In this document: positions 20,091 through 27,549 of the stretch, one piece after another | Layout: each line of letters starts with the position of its first letter | How positions within the stretch are numbered: the first letter of the stretch is position 1 | DNA from: JAEUHZ01 sp964552795 | GTDB taxonomy: Bacteria > Planctomycetota > UBA1135 > GCA-002686595 | Assembly: GCA_964552795.1 (NCBI GenBank) | Contig: CAZKIO010000009.1 | Coordinates: forward strand, 31,292-95,291 | Reading direction: 5' to 3' | DNA length: 64,000 nt | The notes under the pieces: model-generated | Told to the model about the DNA's origin: nothing | Seen by the model: the letters and a program-made list of their open reading frames with translations, nothing else | Databases searched by the model: none | Made by a program: the position numbers and the translations under genes

Positions 20091-21218
20091 ATGCCTCCGG
20101 ATCTCCCGCGCCTCGTCGTGTTCGCGGACGACTGGGGGCGCCATCCGTCCAGCGCGCAGCACCTGGTGCGCGCGCTGCTCGAGCGCTGGCGCGTCGACTG
20201 GGTCAACACCGTCGGCACGCGCCGGCCGCGCCTCTCCGCGGCCGACCTCAAGCGCGCGGTGGGCAAGCTGGTCGAGTGGTCGCGGCCGCCGAAGCAGGCC
20301 GGGTCGCTGCCGGCCAACCTCACGGTGCACGCCCCGGCGCACTGGCCCGGCTTCGGCGCGCGCTGGGAGCGCGCGCTCAACGCGCGCCTGCTGGAGCGGG
20401 CGCTGCGCCCCTTGATCGAGCGCGCGGACGCCGTCGTGACCACCGCGCCGATCGTGGCCGACGTCGCCGGACGCACGCGGGACGCGAACTGGATCTACTA
20501 CTGCGTCGACGACCTGGCCGAATGGCCGGGCCTGGACGCGCGCGCGCTGCGCGTCCTGGAGCGCGATCTCCTGCCCCACATGCGCCGCATCGTCGCTGTG
20601 TCCGAGCACCTGCGCACGCGCCTCGCCGGCCTGGGCTTTCCCTCCGAGGTGATCACGCACGGCCTCGATCCCGCGCACTGGACGCACGTCGCCGCGCGTC
20701 CGCCGCGCGAGCGTCGCGCGCGGCCCGCGGCGGTGTTCTGGGGCGCGATCGACCGGCGCCTGGACGTCGAGATCGTGATGCACCTGGCGGCCGAGACCAA
20801 CCTGACGCTGGTCGGACCGCTCTCCGACCCCGATCCGCGGATCCTGTCGGACACGCGCATCCGCCGCACGGGACCGGTCCCCTACGACGAGCTGCCGCAC
20901 GTCGCGGCCGACGCCGACGTGCTGGTGATGCCCTACGCCGACCTGCCGGTGACGCGCGCGATGCAGCCGTTGAAGCTCAAGGAGTACCTCGCGACCGGCC
21001 TGCCGACCGTCGCCACGCCGCTGCTCGCCAACCGCGAGTGGGCCGACGCGCTCGACCTCGTGGCCAACCCCGAGCAGTTCGCACGGCGCGTGCGCGACCG
21101 CGCCTTCCTGCCGCTGCCCGACGAGCAGCGCGCGGCACGCGAGCGGCTCGCCGGCGAAACGTGGGCGGCCAAGGCGGCCGCGTTCGAGCGCTGCCTCGCG
21201 CGGAAGGGTGGCGCGTGA
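20091..21218 (+). CDS. Glycosyltransferase (GT-B type)
   Basis: The product is a 375-residue GT-B type glycosyltransferase resembling the family 4 / group 1 proteins used in surface polysaccharide assembly. The N-terminal domain (PRLVVFADDWGRHPSSAQHL) is the acceptor half. The second half holds VAVSEHLRTRLAGLG, PAAVFWGAIDRRLDVEIV, a donor-side TGPVPYDELPHVAADADVLVMPY and KLKEYLATGLPTVATPL, which is the usual E-x7-E-like sugar-nucleotide motif region. No membrane segment is seen. A TAGCCT box lies just before the start. The stop overlaps the next glycosyltransferase gene (GTGA), so they are translated together. Confidence 0.85.
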   Translation: MPPDLPRLVVFADDWGRHPSSAQHLVRALLERWRVDWVNTVGTRRPRLSAADLKRAVGKLVEWSRPPKQAGSLPANLTVHAPAHWPGFGARWERALNARLLERALRPLIERADAVVTTAPIVADVAGRTRDANWIYYCVDDLAEWPGLDARALRVLERDLLPHMRRIVAVSEHLRTRLAGLGFPSEVITHGLDPAHWTHVAARPPRERRARPAAVFWGAIDRRLDVEIVMHLAAETNLTLVGPLSDPDPRILSDTRIRRTGPVPYDELPHVAADADVLVMPYADLPVTRAMQPLKLKEYLATGLPTVATPLLANREWADALDLVANPEQFARRVRDRAFLPLPDEQRAARERLAGETWAAKAAAFERCLARKGGA

Positions 21219-22354
21219 GCGCAGCGCAGCGCATCGGCGTCCTGCACGCGCGCATCGTCAGCGGGCACGGCGGCGGGCCCGAGAAGACCATCCTGAACTC
21301 GCCGCGCTTCCTGGCCGGAACGCGCTGGCGCGAGCTCGCGCTGTACCTGCACGCCCCGGGCGACGACGGCATCGAGGCCCTGCGCGCGCGTGCGGCCGAA
21401 CTGGACTGCCCCTTCCACACGCTCCCCGAGGCGCTGCCCTTCGACCCGCGCGTCCTGATGCGGATCGCCGAGCTGTGCAGCGCCGAGGGCGTGCGCATCT
21501 GGCACGGGCACGACTACAAGTCGAACCTCTACGGGATCCTGCTGGCGCCCGTGTGCAACCTGCGACTGGTGACGACCGTGCACGGCTGGGTGCAGCAGAC
21601 GGCGCGCACGCCGCTGTACTGGGCGATCGACCGCTGGTGCCTCAGGCGCTACGAGCGCGTGGTCGCGGTGTCGACGGACCTCGAGGCCGAGTGCCGGCGG
21701 ATCGGCGTGGAGGCGGCGCGGCTCTCGCGCATCGACAATGCCATCGACGTCGCCGCCTGGCGCCGCCGCGCCGCGCCGGCGGAATCGCCCCTGCGCCGCG
21801 GCGTGCCCGCCGGCCGTCTGGTGGTCGGCGCGATCGGGCGTCTCTCGCAGGAGAAGGGCTTCGACCTCCTGATCGCCGCCGTGCGCGGCGCCGTGGCGCG
21901 CGGCGCCGACCTGGAGCTGTGGATCGCGGGCGAGGGCCCCGAGCGCGAGCGCCTGGACGCGCTGGCGCGCGCCGCGGACGGGCGCGTGCGCCTCTTCGGT
22001 TTCCGCAGCGACGTGCGCGAGATGCTCGAGGCCTGCGACGCGTTCGCGCTGTCGTCCCTGCGCGAGGGGCTGCCCAACGTGGTGCTCGAGGCGATGGCCT
22101 GCGAGGTGCCCGTGCTGGCGACGCGCTGCGGCGGCGTCGAGGCCGTGCTGCGCGACGGCGTGGACGGCCTCCTGGTGCCGGTGGGCTCCGCGCCCGCGCT
22201 GGAGGCCGGGCTCGTCCGCCTCGCCGCCGACGCCGCACTGCGTGCGCGCCTCGCGCAGGCGGCGCGCGAGCGCGTGGAGTCCGAGTTCTCGTTCGCGCGG
22301 CGCATGCAGCGCTTCGCGGCGCTGTACGAGGAACTCCTGCCGGCGGCCACTTGA
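21215..22354 (+). CDS. Glycosyltransferase family 4 protein; stop codon lies in a transposon repeat
   Basis: This GT-B glycosyltransferase (379 residues) starts at a GTG overlapping the previous gene. It shows an N-terminal VLHARIVSGHGGGPEK (glycine-rich acceptor loop), LRLVTTVHGWVQQ, AVSTDLEAECRRIGV, then the donor half VGAIGRLSQEKGFDLLI, LWIAGEGPER and LREGLPNVVLEAMACEVPVLATRCGGV, the EX7E motif of GT4. Its role is probably transfer of a sugar to a growing surface glycan, with the gene before it. The TGA at 22352-22354 lies inside the 20-bp repeat at 22349-22368 that borders the mobile element, so the last residues and the stop may come from the insertion. Confidence 0.9.
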   Translation: MSAAQRIGVLHARIVSGHGGGPEKTILNSPRFLAGTRWRELALYLHAPGDDGIEALRARAAELDCPFHTLPEALPFDPRVLMRIAELCSAEGVRIWHGHDYKSNLYGILLAPVCNLRLVTTVHGWVQQTARTPLYWAIDRWCLRRYERVVAVSTDLEAECRRIGVEAARLSRIDNAIDVAAWRRRAAPAESPLRRGVPAGRLVVGAIGRLSQEKGFDLLIAAVRGAVARGADLELWIAGEGPERERLDALARAADGRVRLFGFRSDVREMLEACDAFALSSLREGLPNVVLEAMACEVPVLATRCGGVEAVLRDGVDGLLVPVGSAPALEAGLVRLAADAALRARLAQAARERVESEFSFARRMQRFAALYEELLPAAT

Positions 22355-22368
22355 AAGGGCAGAGATCC
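22349..22368 (+). repeat. 20-bp border repeat, copy 1
   Basis: Sequence ACTTGAAAGGGCAGAGATCC. It contains the stop codon of the glycosyltransferase gene (TGA at 22352-22354) and ends 11 bases before the transposase stop. Confidence 0.85.
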
Positions 22369-22379
22369 CCGCGCGCACG

Positions 22380-23042
22380 TCAGTCCTCCCACGGGAGGAG
22401 CCCCCACCGCCGCCAGCCGACCCGCAGCAGCCACGTGCGCGCCTCGGCCAGCGGCGACCGGGCCGGACCCGGCGCGCCACGTCCGCGCCACCCCTCGAAC
22501 GCCGCGGCTGACGAGCAGGGGTCCATGCCTTGGGCGTGGCGGATCCCGTGGCGCCGCGCGTTCCTGAGCACGTAGGCCAGCGCATTGCGCACTTCCCGCG
22601 GCGTGCGCAGCACGCGGACGTGGTAGCGGTCGCCGAACACGGTCCCGTGCCGGTTCCAGCTCCGGTTCAGGGCCCGGGCCAGACGCACGCACAGGCCCTG
22701 CAGTCCACGGGTAATCGACTCGCGGCCGGACGCCTCGCACACGAGGTGCAGGTGGTTCGACTGCGCCGAGTACTGGACCACCCGGAAACGATTCCGATCC
22801 GACGCTGCTTCGAGCACCCGCAGGAGCACGGCGTGCGTCCGCGCCCCGCGCAGGCTCGGGAGCCCAGGCGCGATCCGCAGCGTGATGTGCAGCGGGAACC
22901 GCGCCGCCGCCGGCCCGCGCGCGCGGTGCGCGACGGACGGCCGGTGCGCCGCGCGCTTGCGTCCCGCACCCCGGCGCGCTCCGCCCCACTGCGGAAACGC
23001 GAGCACACCCTGCCGTGACTTGGACCCGCGGCGCTTGGCCAT
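22380..23042 (-). CDS. REP-associated tyrosine transposase (Y1/HUH type)
   Basis: The 220-residue product resembles single-strand transposases of the Y1_Tnp / TnpA-REP (RAYT) group. It begins with a basic tail (MAKRRGSKSRQ) and GGARRGAGRK, then PLHITLRIAPGLPSLR, the metal-binding HUH motif in SAQSNHLHLVCEA, the conserved segment LNRSWNRHGTVFGDRYHVRVL, and ALAYVLRNARRHG, whose Tyr is the likely nucleophile. All expected motifs are intact, so the enzyme could be active. The start at 23042 is set by the basic start common to this group. Upstream of it lies the assembly gap with a duplicated flank, then repeat copy 2; repeat copy 1 follows the stop. Confidence 0.87.
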   Translation of the reverse strand: MAKRRGSKSRQGVLAFPQWGGARRGAGRKRAAHRPSVAHRARGPAAARFPLHITLRIAPGLPSLRGARTHAVLLRVLEAASDRNRFRVVQYSAQSNHLHLVCEASGRESITRGLQGLCVRLARALNRSWNRHGTVFGDRYHVRVLRTPREVRNALAYVLRNARRHGIRHAQGMDPCSSAAAFEGWRGRGAPGPARSPLAEARTWLLRVGWRRWGLLPWED

Positions 23043-23218
23043 CGTCCCCACGACGTTCGACGGNNNNNNNNNNNNNNNNNNNNNNNNNNNNNNNNNNNNN
23101 NNNNNNNNNNNNNNNNNNNNNNNNNNNNNNNNNNNNNNNNNNNNNNNNNNNNNNNNNNNNNNNCCTGCCGTGACTTGGACCCGCGGCGCTTGGCCATCGT
23201 CCCCACGACGTTCGACGG
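23009..23218. repeat. 55-bp identical flanks around an assembly gap
   Basis: Bases 23009-23063 and 23164-23218 are identical over all 55 positions and flank the N run directly. This is what overlapping contig ends from a k=55 assembly graph look like. The true sequence very probably has only one copy and no gap, so about 155 bases here are artificial. Confidence 0.9.
23064..23163. other. Assembly gap of 100 N (probably artificial)
   Basis: Placeholder gap just upstream of the transposase start. Because both flanks carry the same 55 bases, the contigs probably overlap and nothing is missing. Confidence 0.95.
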
Positions 23219-23275
23219 AGCGTCCGGTTGCAGGCAGCGGCGCGGCCGGACTCCCGCGGCTCGGGGGCGGGCCGA

Positions 23276-23295
23276 ACTTGAAAGGGCAGAGATCC
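23276..23295 (+). repeat. 20-bp border repeat, copy 2
   Basis: Perfect copy of ACTTGAAAGGGCAGAGATCC between the intact transposase unit and the decayed unit. Confidence 0.85.
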
Positions 23296-23344
23296 GGGGG
23301 GACGACGCCGGGGGCCTGGCATCCAGGGACCTGGGATCCGCGAG

Positions 23345-23445
23345 CGTCGACAGCCGCCCGGCCGACGTGGCCGCGGTCGCCGAACACCGTTCCTCGCCTG
23401 CCCCACAACCGGTTCCAGACCCGCGCACGACGCACGCACCGGGCT
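23345..23445 (-). pseudogene. Decayed transposase fragment
   Basis: On the minus strand this stretch reads CVRRARVWNRLWGRRGTVFG followed by DRGHVGRA, which aligns with CVRLARALNRSWNRHGTVFG and DRYHVRVL of the intact transposase next door. The matching core is only about 30 codons and the Tyr of DRYH is lost; the sequence on either side no longer resembles the family, and neither the HUH nor the catalytic Tyr segment remains. It is a relic of a second, related element lying between repeat copies 2 and 3. Confidence 0.7.
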
Positions 23446-23601
23446 CGGATTGCGCGCGTGCGCCACGGTTCCTGGCGCTCCGCCCCACGCGGGATCCGCC
23501 TGCGCGCCCAGAGCCCGTCCGAGCTCCCGACGCATTGCTGCGCGCACCCGCCCCGAACAGGTCCCGCGACGGTTGCGGACACGCCGCCGATCCCGCACCC
23601 A

Positions 23602-23621
23602 ACTTGAAAGGGCAGAGATCC
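23602..23621 (+). repeat. 20-bp border repeat, copy 3
   Basis: Perfect copy of ACTTGAAAGGGCAGAGATCC, 12 bases beyond the larC stop; it forms the right border of the island. Confidence 0.85.
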
Positions 23622-23632
23622 CAGCCGGGACT

Positions 23633-24838
23633 TCAGACCGCGCGCAGCGCCGCCGCGATCGCCGCGCGCTCCAGTTCGCGGATCGAGCGGCCGCTCCTCT
23701 GCGCCAGCGCGGCGAGATCGTCGTGCTCGGGCGAGAGGTCGCGCTCCCCCGCCGCCGCCCCGGGGCGCTCGCGCACCTTGACCCGCACGCGCTCGCCCGC
23801 GACCTCGACCTCGATCACGCGCCGCGCGCACTCCGTCCGCTCCACCGCGCGCCAGCGCAGCCCCAGCGTGCTGGTGTGCTCGAACAGCGCGGCCTCGATG
23901 CGCGGCCGGTCCTGTGCGCGGCACAGCGCCGACAGCACGACGCCCGGCCGCCCCTTCTTCATCACCACCGGCGCGCTCCAGACGTCCAGCGCGCCCGCGG
24001 CGAACACGCGAGCGGCGGCGTGCGCCAGCTCCTCGCCGGTCATGTCGTCGAGGTTCACCTCGACGAGCCAGGCCTCCGCGCCCGCCGCGGCACGCGCGGG
24101 AACGTGCCCGAGCTGCACGCGCAGCACGTTCGGCGGGCCGTCCTTGGGATCGCGATGCCCCGCGCCGTACCCGATCCGCTCGGGCACGAACGCACCCGGA
24201 GCCCCGAACGCCGGCGCGAGCTCCGCCAGCAGCGCCGCGCCCGTCGGCGTCAGGCGTTCGCCCGCGCCGCCGGCCACGATCATCTCGCGACCGCGCAGGA
24301 TCTCGGCGACCGCGGGCGCGGGCACGGGCATCTCGCCGTGGGCGCACCGGACCGTGCCCGTCCCCGTGACCGGCGCCGACGCGAACACGCGCCGCACGCC
24401 CAGGCGCGACAGCGCGAGCGCGGCGCCGACGACGTCGATCAGCGTGTCGACGGCGCCGACCTCGTGGAAGTGCACCTCCTCGGGCGAGCACCCGTGCACC
24501 GTCCCTTCGGCCACCGCGATGCGGCGGAACACGGAGAGCGCGCGCTCCGCGACCTCGCCGGAGAGATCGGCCGCACGGATCCGCGCCGCCACGTCCGCGA
24601 GTCGCCGGTGCGGCGCGGTCGCCGACTCGGGCGTCTCGACCGTGAGGAGCCGGCCCGACAGGTTGCCGCGCCACGCCGTCTCGATCGCGATGCGCGCCTC
24701 GCCGGGCACGAGCCGCTCGCCGAGCGCCCGCAGGTCCTCGACGGTGAAGCGCGGCTCCCCAAGGTCGATCAGCGCGGCCAGGAACATGTCCCCGGCCATG
24801 CCCGCGAAGGGCTCGATGTACAGCGTGTCGGCGCTCAC
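23633..24838 (-). CDS. larC: LarC nickel-insertion protein for the nickel-pincer cofactor
   Basis: LarC inserts nickel into pyridinium-3,5-bisthiocarboxylic acid mononucleotide, completing the NPN cofactor of lactate racemase and related LarA-type isomerases. The start IEPFAGMAGDMFLAALIDLG is diagnostic, followed by EVHFHEVGAVDTLIDVVGA, the HGEMPVPAPAVAEIL segment, and in the C-terminal half VEVNLDDMTGEELAHA and the MKKGRPGVVLSALC region. At 401 residues it is one continuous frame, unlike species where larC needs a frameshift between C1 and C2 halves. The start is a GTG with a TAACGT box a few bases upstream. No larA, larB or larE lies nearby, so it is an orphan here. Confidence 0.93.
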   Translation of the reverse strand: MSADTLYIEPFAGMAGDMFLAALIDLGEPRFTVEDLRALGERLVPGEARIAIETAWRGNLSGRLLTVETPESATAPHRRLADVAARIRAADLSGEVAERALSVFRRIAVAEGTVHGCSPEEVHFHEVGAVDTLIDVVGAALALSRLGVRRVFASAPVTGTGTVRCAHGEMPVPAPAVAEILRGREMIVAGGAGERLTPTGAALLAELAPAFGAPGAFVPERIGYGAGHRDPKDGPPNVLRVQLGHVPARAAAGAEAWLVEVNLDDMTGEELAHAAARVFAAGALDVWSAPVVMKKGRPGVVLSALCRAQDRPRIEAALFEHTSTLGLRWRAVERTECARRVIEVEVAGERVRVKVRERPGAAAGERDLSPEHDDLAALAQRSGRSIRELERAAIAAALRAV

Positions 24839-24873
24839 GGCATCACGTTAGCACGCGCGGGCCGGGCGCCGGA

Positions 24874-25266
24874 TCAGGGCTTGGCCGGCACCGGCGCCTC
24901 GGCGGTCGTGACCGTCAGTGTCGCGACGACCACGTTGTCGATGCGCAGGCTGAACGTGAAGCGCCCCTTGCGCGGGAACGAGACGTCGACGCCCAGGATC
25001 GTGTGCGTCGTGCCGCCGCCGGTCGGCACCGCGAACGACCCGCGGACGTCGGGGCCGACGGTGCGCCCGTCCTCGTCCATGCAGCGCAGCTCGAGCTGGT
25101 GCGCGCCCGCGTCCCCCATCTCGCCCTCGATGCGGATGACGAGGCTGCCGCGGAACGCGAACGGCGCGGCCTTGCCCCAGATGTGCGTGATGCCGCCGCG
25201 CAGCAGGCTGACCGTGCCGTCGGGATGGGGCGTGGCCGCTTCGGCCAGGAGGAGCTGCGCGTTCAT
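24874..25266 (-). CDS. Small conserved beta-rich protein, DUF6941-like
   Basis: This 130-residue protein starts MNAQLLLAEAATPHPDGTVS and continues with LLRGGITHIWGKAAPFAFRG and RIEGEMGDAGAHQLELRCMD, a pattern of alternating strands that I associate with the DUF6941 family of small uncharacterised proteins. It has no signal peptide, so it is probably cytoplasmic. It lies 35 bases upstream of larC in the same direction and could be co-transcribed with it. The family name is from memory of the pattern and not a firm match; no biochemical role is known to me. Confidence 0.6.
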   Translation of the reverse strand: MNAQLLLAEAATPHPDGTVSLLRGGITHIWGKAAPFAFRGSLVIRIEGEMGDAGAHQLELRCMDEDGRTVGPDVRGSFAVPTGGGTTHTILGVDVSFPRKGRFTFSLRIDNVVVATLTVTTAEAPVPAKP

Positions 25267-25351
25267 GCGGGCGAGACGGTAACCGATCGCGGCCCGCGGG
25301 CGGTCCGGTCCGGCCGCGGAAGCCGCGGGAGCGGCGCTCGAACCCGGTTCC

Positions 25352-26104
25352 TCACGCCCGCGCCACGCACAAGACGCGCACCCGCGCCGCGCCCAGCCTG
25401 CGCAGCACGCGCGCGCACTCCCCCGCCGTCGCGCCCGACGTGACCACGTCGTCGACGAGCCACGCTTCCTTGCCGGCCACGCGCCGCGCGCGGCCCGGCG
25501 GGAAACGCGCGGCCGCGAACGCCGCGCGCACGTTCGCGGCCCGCGAGACGGTGCCCAGCGCGCCCTGCACCGGCGTCGCGCGCGTGCGCCGCAGCGCGCG
25601 CACGACCGGCAGGCAGGCGTGCCGGCCGGCCGCGCGCGCCAGCCACAGCGCCTGGTCGTAGCCGCGGTCGATGCGCCGCGCGGGGTGCAGCGGCACGGGC
25701 ACGAGCACGCGCGGCTCGGCCGCGGGCGGCTCCAGCGCGAGGCGCGCGGCCAGCAACTGCCCGAGCGGCTCGGCGAGGTCCGGCCGCCCGCCGTACTTCA
25801 GCGCCAGCACCCAGGCCGCCGTCGCCAGCGCGCGGTACTCGCCCAGCGCGGCGACCGACGCGAAGGCCGGCGCGCGCGCGCGGCAGTCGGGACAGCGCTC
25901 GCCCTCCGGCAGCATCGGAGCGATCGCGGCCGCGCAGCGCGCGCAGCGCGGCCCCTCCAGTTCGCACGCGAGCCGGTGCTCCGCGCAGCCCAGACCGTCC
26001 CCGGCGTCGGCCGCGTCGCACAGCGCGCAGCGCGACGGCCAGACCGCCTCGACGAAGTCGGCGACGGCGCCCAGGGTGTCGACCTTCCAGGGGTCGGGCT
26101 GCAC
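25352..26104 (-). CDS. ComF family phosphoribosyltransferase-like protein
   Basis: This 250-residue protein has the ComF architecture. The N-terminal zinc-ribbon region is rich in cysteine pairs (CALCDAAD, CARCAAAI, CPDCRARAP), followed by AALGEYRALATAAWVLALKYGG and the phosphoribosyltransferase-like fold with VPVPLHPARRIDRGYDQALWLA and the PRPP-loop motif AWLVDDVVTSGATAGEC. Relatives take part in DNA uptake for natural transformation, and some have been linked to other nucleotide functions. No other competence gene is present in the window. The gene stands alone on the minus strand with short non-coding stretches on both sides. Confidence 0.92.
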   Translation of the reverse strand: MQPDPWKVDTLGAVADFVEAVWPSRCALCDAADAGDGLGCAEHRLACELEGPRCARCAAAIAPMLPEGERCPDCRARAPAFASVAALGEYRALATAAWVLALKYGGRPDLAEPLGQLLAARLALEPPAAEPRVLVPVPLHPARRIDRGYDQALWLARAAGRHACLPVVRALRRTRATPVQGALGTVSRAANVRAAFAAARFPPGRARRVAGKEAWLVDDVVTSGATAGECARVLRRLGAARVRVLCVARA

Positions 26105-26145
26105 ACCCCCACGACGAACCGCGCGCGCGCCGGTTGCGCCCGGCG

Positions 26146-26760
26146 CTAGACCTCGTCCTCGTCGACCCGCTCGACGTGGATCTCGCGGCGCGGCGCGCGG
26201 CGTTCGCCGCTCACGCCGGCCGCGCGCCGCACACGCTCGACGAAGGACGCGATCGAGTCCTCGGGCCGCGATTCGACGCCGAACAGTTCGCCGATCTCGC
26301 GCGCCAGCGCCGGATCCGACTCCAGGTCCGCCGGCGCGCGCTGCATCTGCTCGCGCACGTAGCGGCGGAACGCGCGCGACGACCAGGCCCAGCCGGCGGC
26401 GAGCAGGGCCGCCGTCGCCAGCGCCAGCACGACGACCCAGAACACCGGGAACGTGCGCTCGGCGCCGGGCGCGACGGGCCGCAGCCGGCCGAGCAGCTCG
26501 AACCCGAAGCCGGCCAGCAGGTACAGGAACCCGACACCGATCTGCAGCCGCTGGAAGATGTGCTCGCGGATCGCGACGAAGCGCGCGCCGCGCGCGCCGA
26601 ACCGCTCCGCGACCAGTTCGCGCGGATGGCGGAAGAGCAGCGAGTTGCCCAGGAGGAACGTGCCGCCCAGCAGCAGCACGAGGCCGACCGCGACCCAGTC
26701 GGGCTCCTGCACGAGGTCCGGCTCGGCGCCGGCCGTGCCCAGGAGCAGCGCCGCGATCAC
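26146..26760 (-). CDS. Membrane protein of unknown function
   Basis: The 204-residue protein starts at a GTG that overlaps the stop of the upstream lipoprotein gene (GTGA). It has about three hydrophobic segments: VAVGLVLLLGGTFLLGNSLL, IGVGFLYLLAGFGFELLG and VFWVVVLALATAALLAAGWA, with an amphipathic C-terminal half (ADLESDPALAREIGELFGV, then ERRAPRREIHVERVDEDEV) that is probably cytoplasmic. I do not recognise the family. Coupling to the lipoprotein suggests the two proteins act together in the inner membrane. Confidence 0.65.
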   Translation of the reverse strand: MIAALLLGTAGAEPDLVQEPDWVAVGLVLLLGGTFLLGNSLLFRHPRELVAERFGARGARFVAIREHIFQRLQIGVGFLYLLAGFGFELLGRLRPVAPGAERTFPVFWVVVLALATAALLAAGWAWSSRAFRRYVREQMQRAPADLESDPALAREIGELFGVESRPEDSIASFVERVRRAAGVSGERRAPRREIHVERVDEDEV

Positions 26761-27152
26761 ACCAGGATGGCCCACAGGATGAGCCCCCAGATCACGACGC
26801 CCGCGACGACCAGCGTCGCCTGCGCCACGCGCGGACCGGCCAGCGTGGCGCCGCCCGGCGCGACCGCCTCGATGCTCGTCACGCGCTCGATCGGGATCCG
26901 CCGCGCCGGGAAGCGCGCGTCGGGGCCCGCCCCGCGCCACAGGAGCGCGGTCGCCGCGCCCGGCTCGGCGCCCGCGGGCACCTCCAGGCGCGGGCTCTCG
27001 ACCTCGTGCGCGCTGCCGTCGTCGAGCACGACGCGCACGCGGCGCTGCACGTCGACGACCGGCGGCGTCCACGGGCGCTGGATCGGCTGCCACAGCGGAG
27101 CGGCGGCGCACGCGGCCAGCACGAGGAGCGCGGAAGGGGCGATGCGGCGCAC
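26757..27152 (-). CDS. Small lipoprotein with C-terminal membrane helix
   Basis: The product has 131 residues with a signal peptide ending in a lipobox (MRRIAPSALLVLAACAAAP), a middle of alternating strands (VQRRVRVVLDDGSAHEVESP), and a strongly hydrophobic end (TLVVAGVVIWGLILWAILV) that should span the membrane. Having both a lipid anchor and a C-terminal helix is unusual for so small a protein. I do not recognise it. The next gene starts inside its stop codon, and gatC diverges from it across 97 bases, which must carry both promoters. Confidence 0.65.
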   Translation of the reverse strand: MRRIAPSALLVLAACAAAPLWQPIQRPWTPPVVDVQRRVRVVLDDGSAHEVESPRLEVPAGAEPGAATALLWRGAGPDARFPARRIPIERVTSIEAVAPGGATLAGPRVAQATLVVAGVVIWGLILWAILV

Positions 27153-27203
27153 GATCGGCGCAGCCTAGCCTCGCGGACGGCACGTGGTCCACGGCAGCGC
27201 GCG

Positions 27204-27232
27204 TGGTTCCGCCGCGCGCGAGGCCGTAGAAT
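27204..27232 (+). promoter_or_regulatory. Candidate promoter of gatCAB
   Basis: TGGTTC at 27204-27209 and TAGAAT at 27227-27232 are separated by 17 bases, a sigma-70-like arrangement with a weak -35. The -10 lies 17 bases before the gatC ATG, so the leader would be only about 10 bases. Confidence 0.4.
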
Positions 27233-27249
27233 CCCGCGCCGACCCCGCC

Positions 27250-27549
27250 ATGAGCGATCCGATCCCCGAGACCGTGCGCCAGGTGGCCGCCCTGGCGCGG
27301 CTGGAACTGGACGCCGCGGAGGCCGCGGCGCTGGGCCGCCAGTTCGGCCGGATCCTGGAGCAGTTCCAGGAGCTCGCCGCGCTCGACGTCGCGGGCGTCG
27401 AGCCGATGCTGCACGCCGCGCAGGGCGAGAACGTCGTGCGCGAGGACCTGCCCGCGCCCTCCCTCCCGCGCGAGGCCGCCCTGTCCAACGCGCCGGCACC
27501 CTGCGACGGTTTCTACTCCGTCCCCAAGACCGTCGGGGGCGAGGAGTGA
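27250..27549 (+). CDS. gatC: Asp-tRNA(Asn)/Glu-tRNA(Gln) amidotransferase subunit C
   Basis: GatC is the small stabilising subunit of the GatCAB amidotransferase, which turns mischarged Glu-tRNA(Gln) or Asp-tRNA(Asn) into the correct amide form. The 99-residue protein has VRQVAALARLELDAAEAAAL at the start and the family's C-terminal pattern (NVVREDLPAPSLPREAALSN, then APCDGFYSVPKTV). It heads a three-gene operon in the order C-A-B with 4-base overlaps, so the subunits are made in balance. The ATG at 27250 is chosen because it gives the normal length and follows a TAGAAT box. Confidence 0.95.
   Translation: MSDPIPETVRQVAALARLELDAAEAAALGRQFGRILEQFQELAALDVAGVEPMLHAAQGENVVREDLPAPSLPREAALSNAPAPCDGFYSVPKTVGGEE

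Larger units (their letters stand above)
22349..23621. mobile_element. Transposase island bordered by three 20-bp direct repeats
   Basis: Three perfect copies of ACTTGAAAGGGCAGAGATCC, all in the same direction, lie at 22349, 23276 and 23602. The first interval holds an intact REP-associated-tyrosine-type transposase (and an artificial assembly gap). The second, of 346 bases, holds a decayed piece of a related transposase. The pattern suggests a small transposon unit and an internally deleted derivative side by side. The direct, non-inverted borders fit single-strand (HUH/Y1) transposition better than a DDE insertion sequence. The island splits the glycosyltransferase operon from larC. Confidence 0.7.

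Noticed and set aside
23043..24674. Long minus-strand frame across the transposase gap
   Set aside because: It is a chance read through N and the larC shadow; only the transposase up to 23042 and the short relic are supported.
25281..25330. CCGCGG-rich repeats as a terminator after the small conserved protein
   Set aside because: These are short palindromic sites without a convincing stem, and they lie upstream of that gene.
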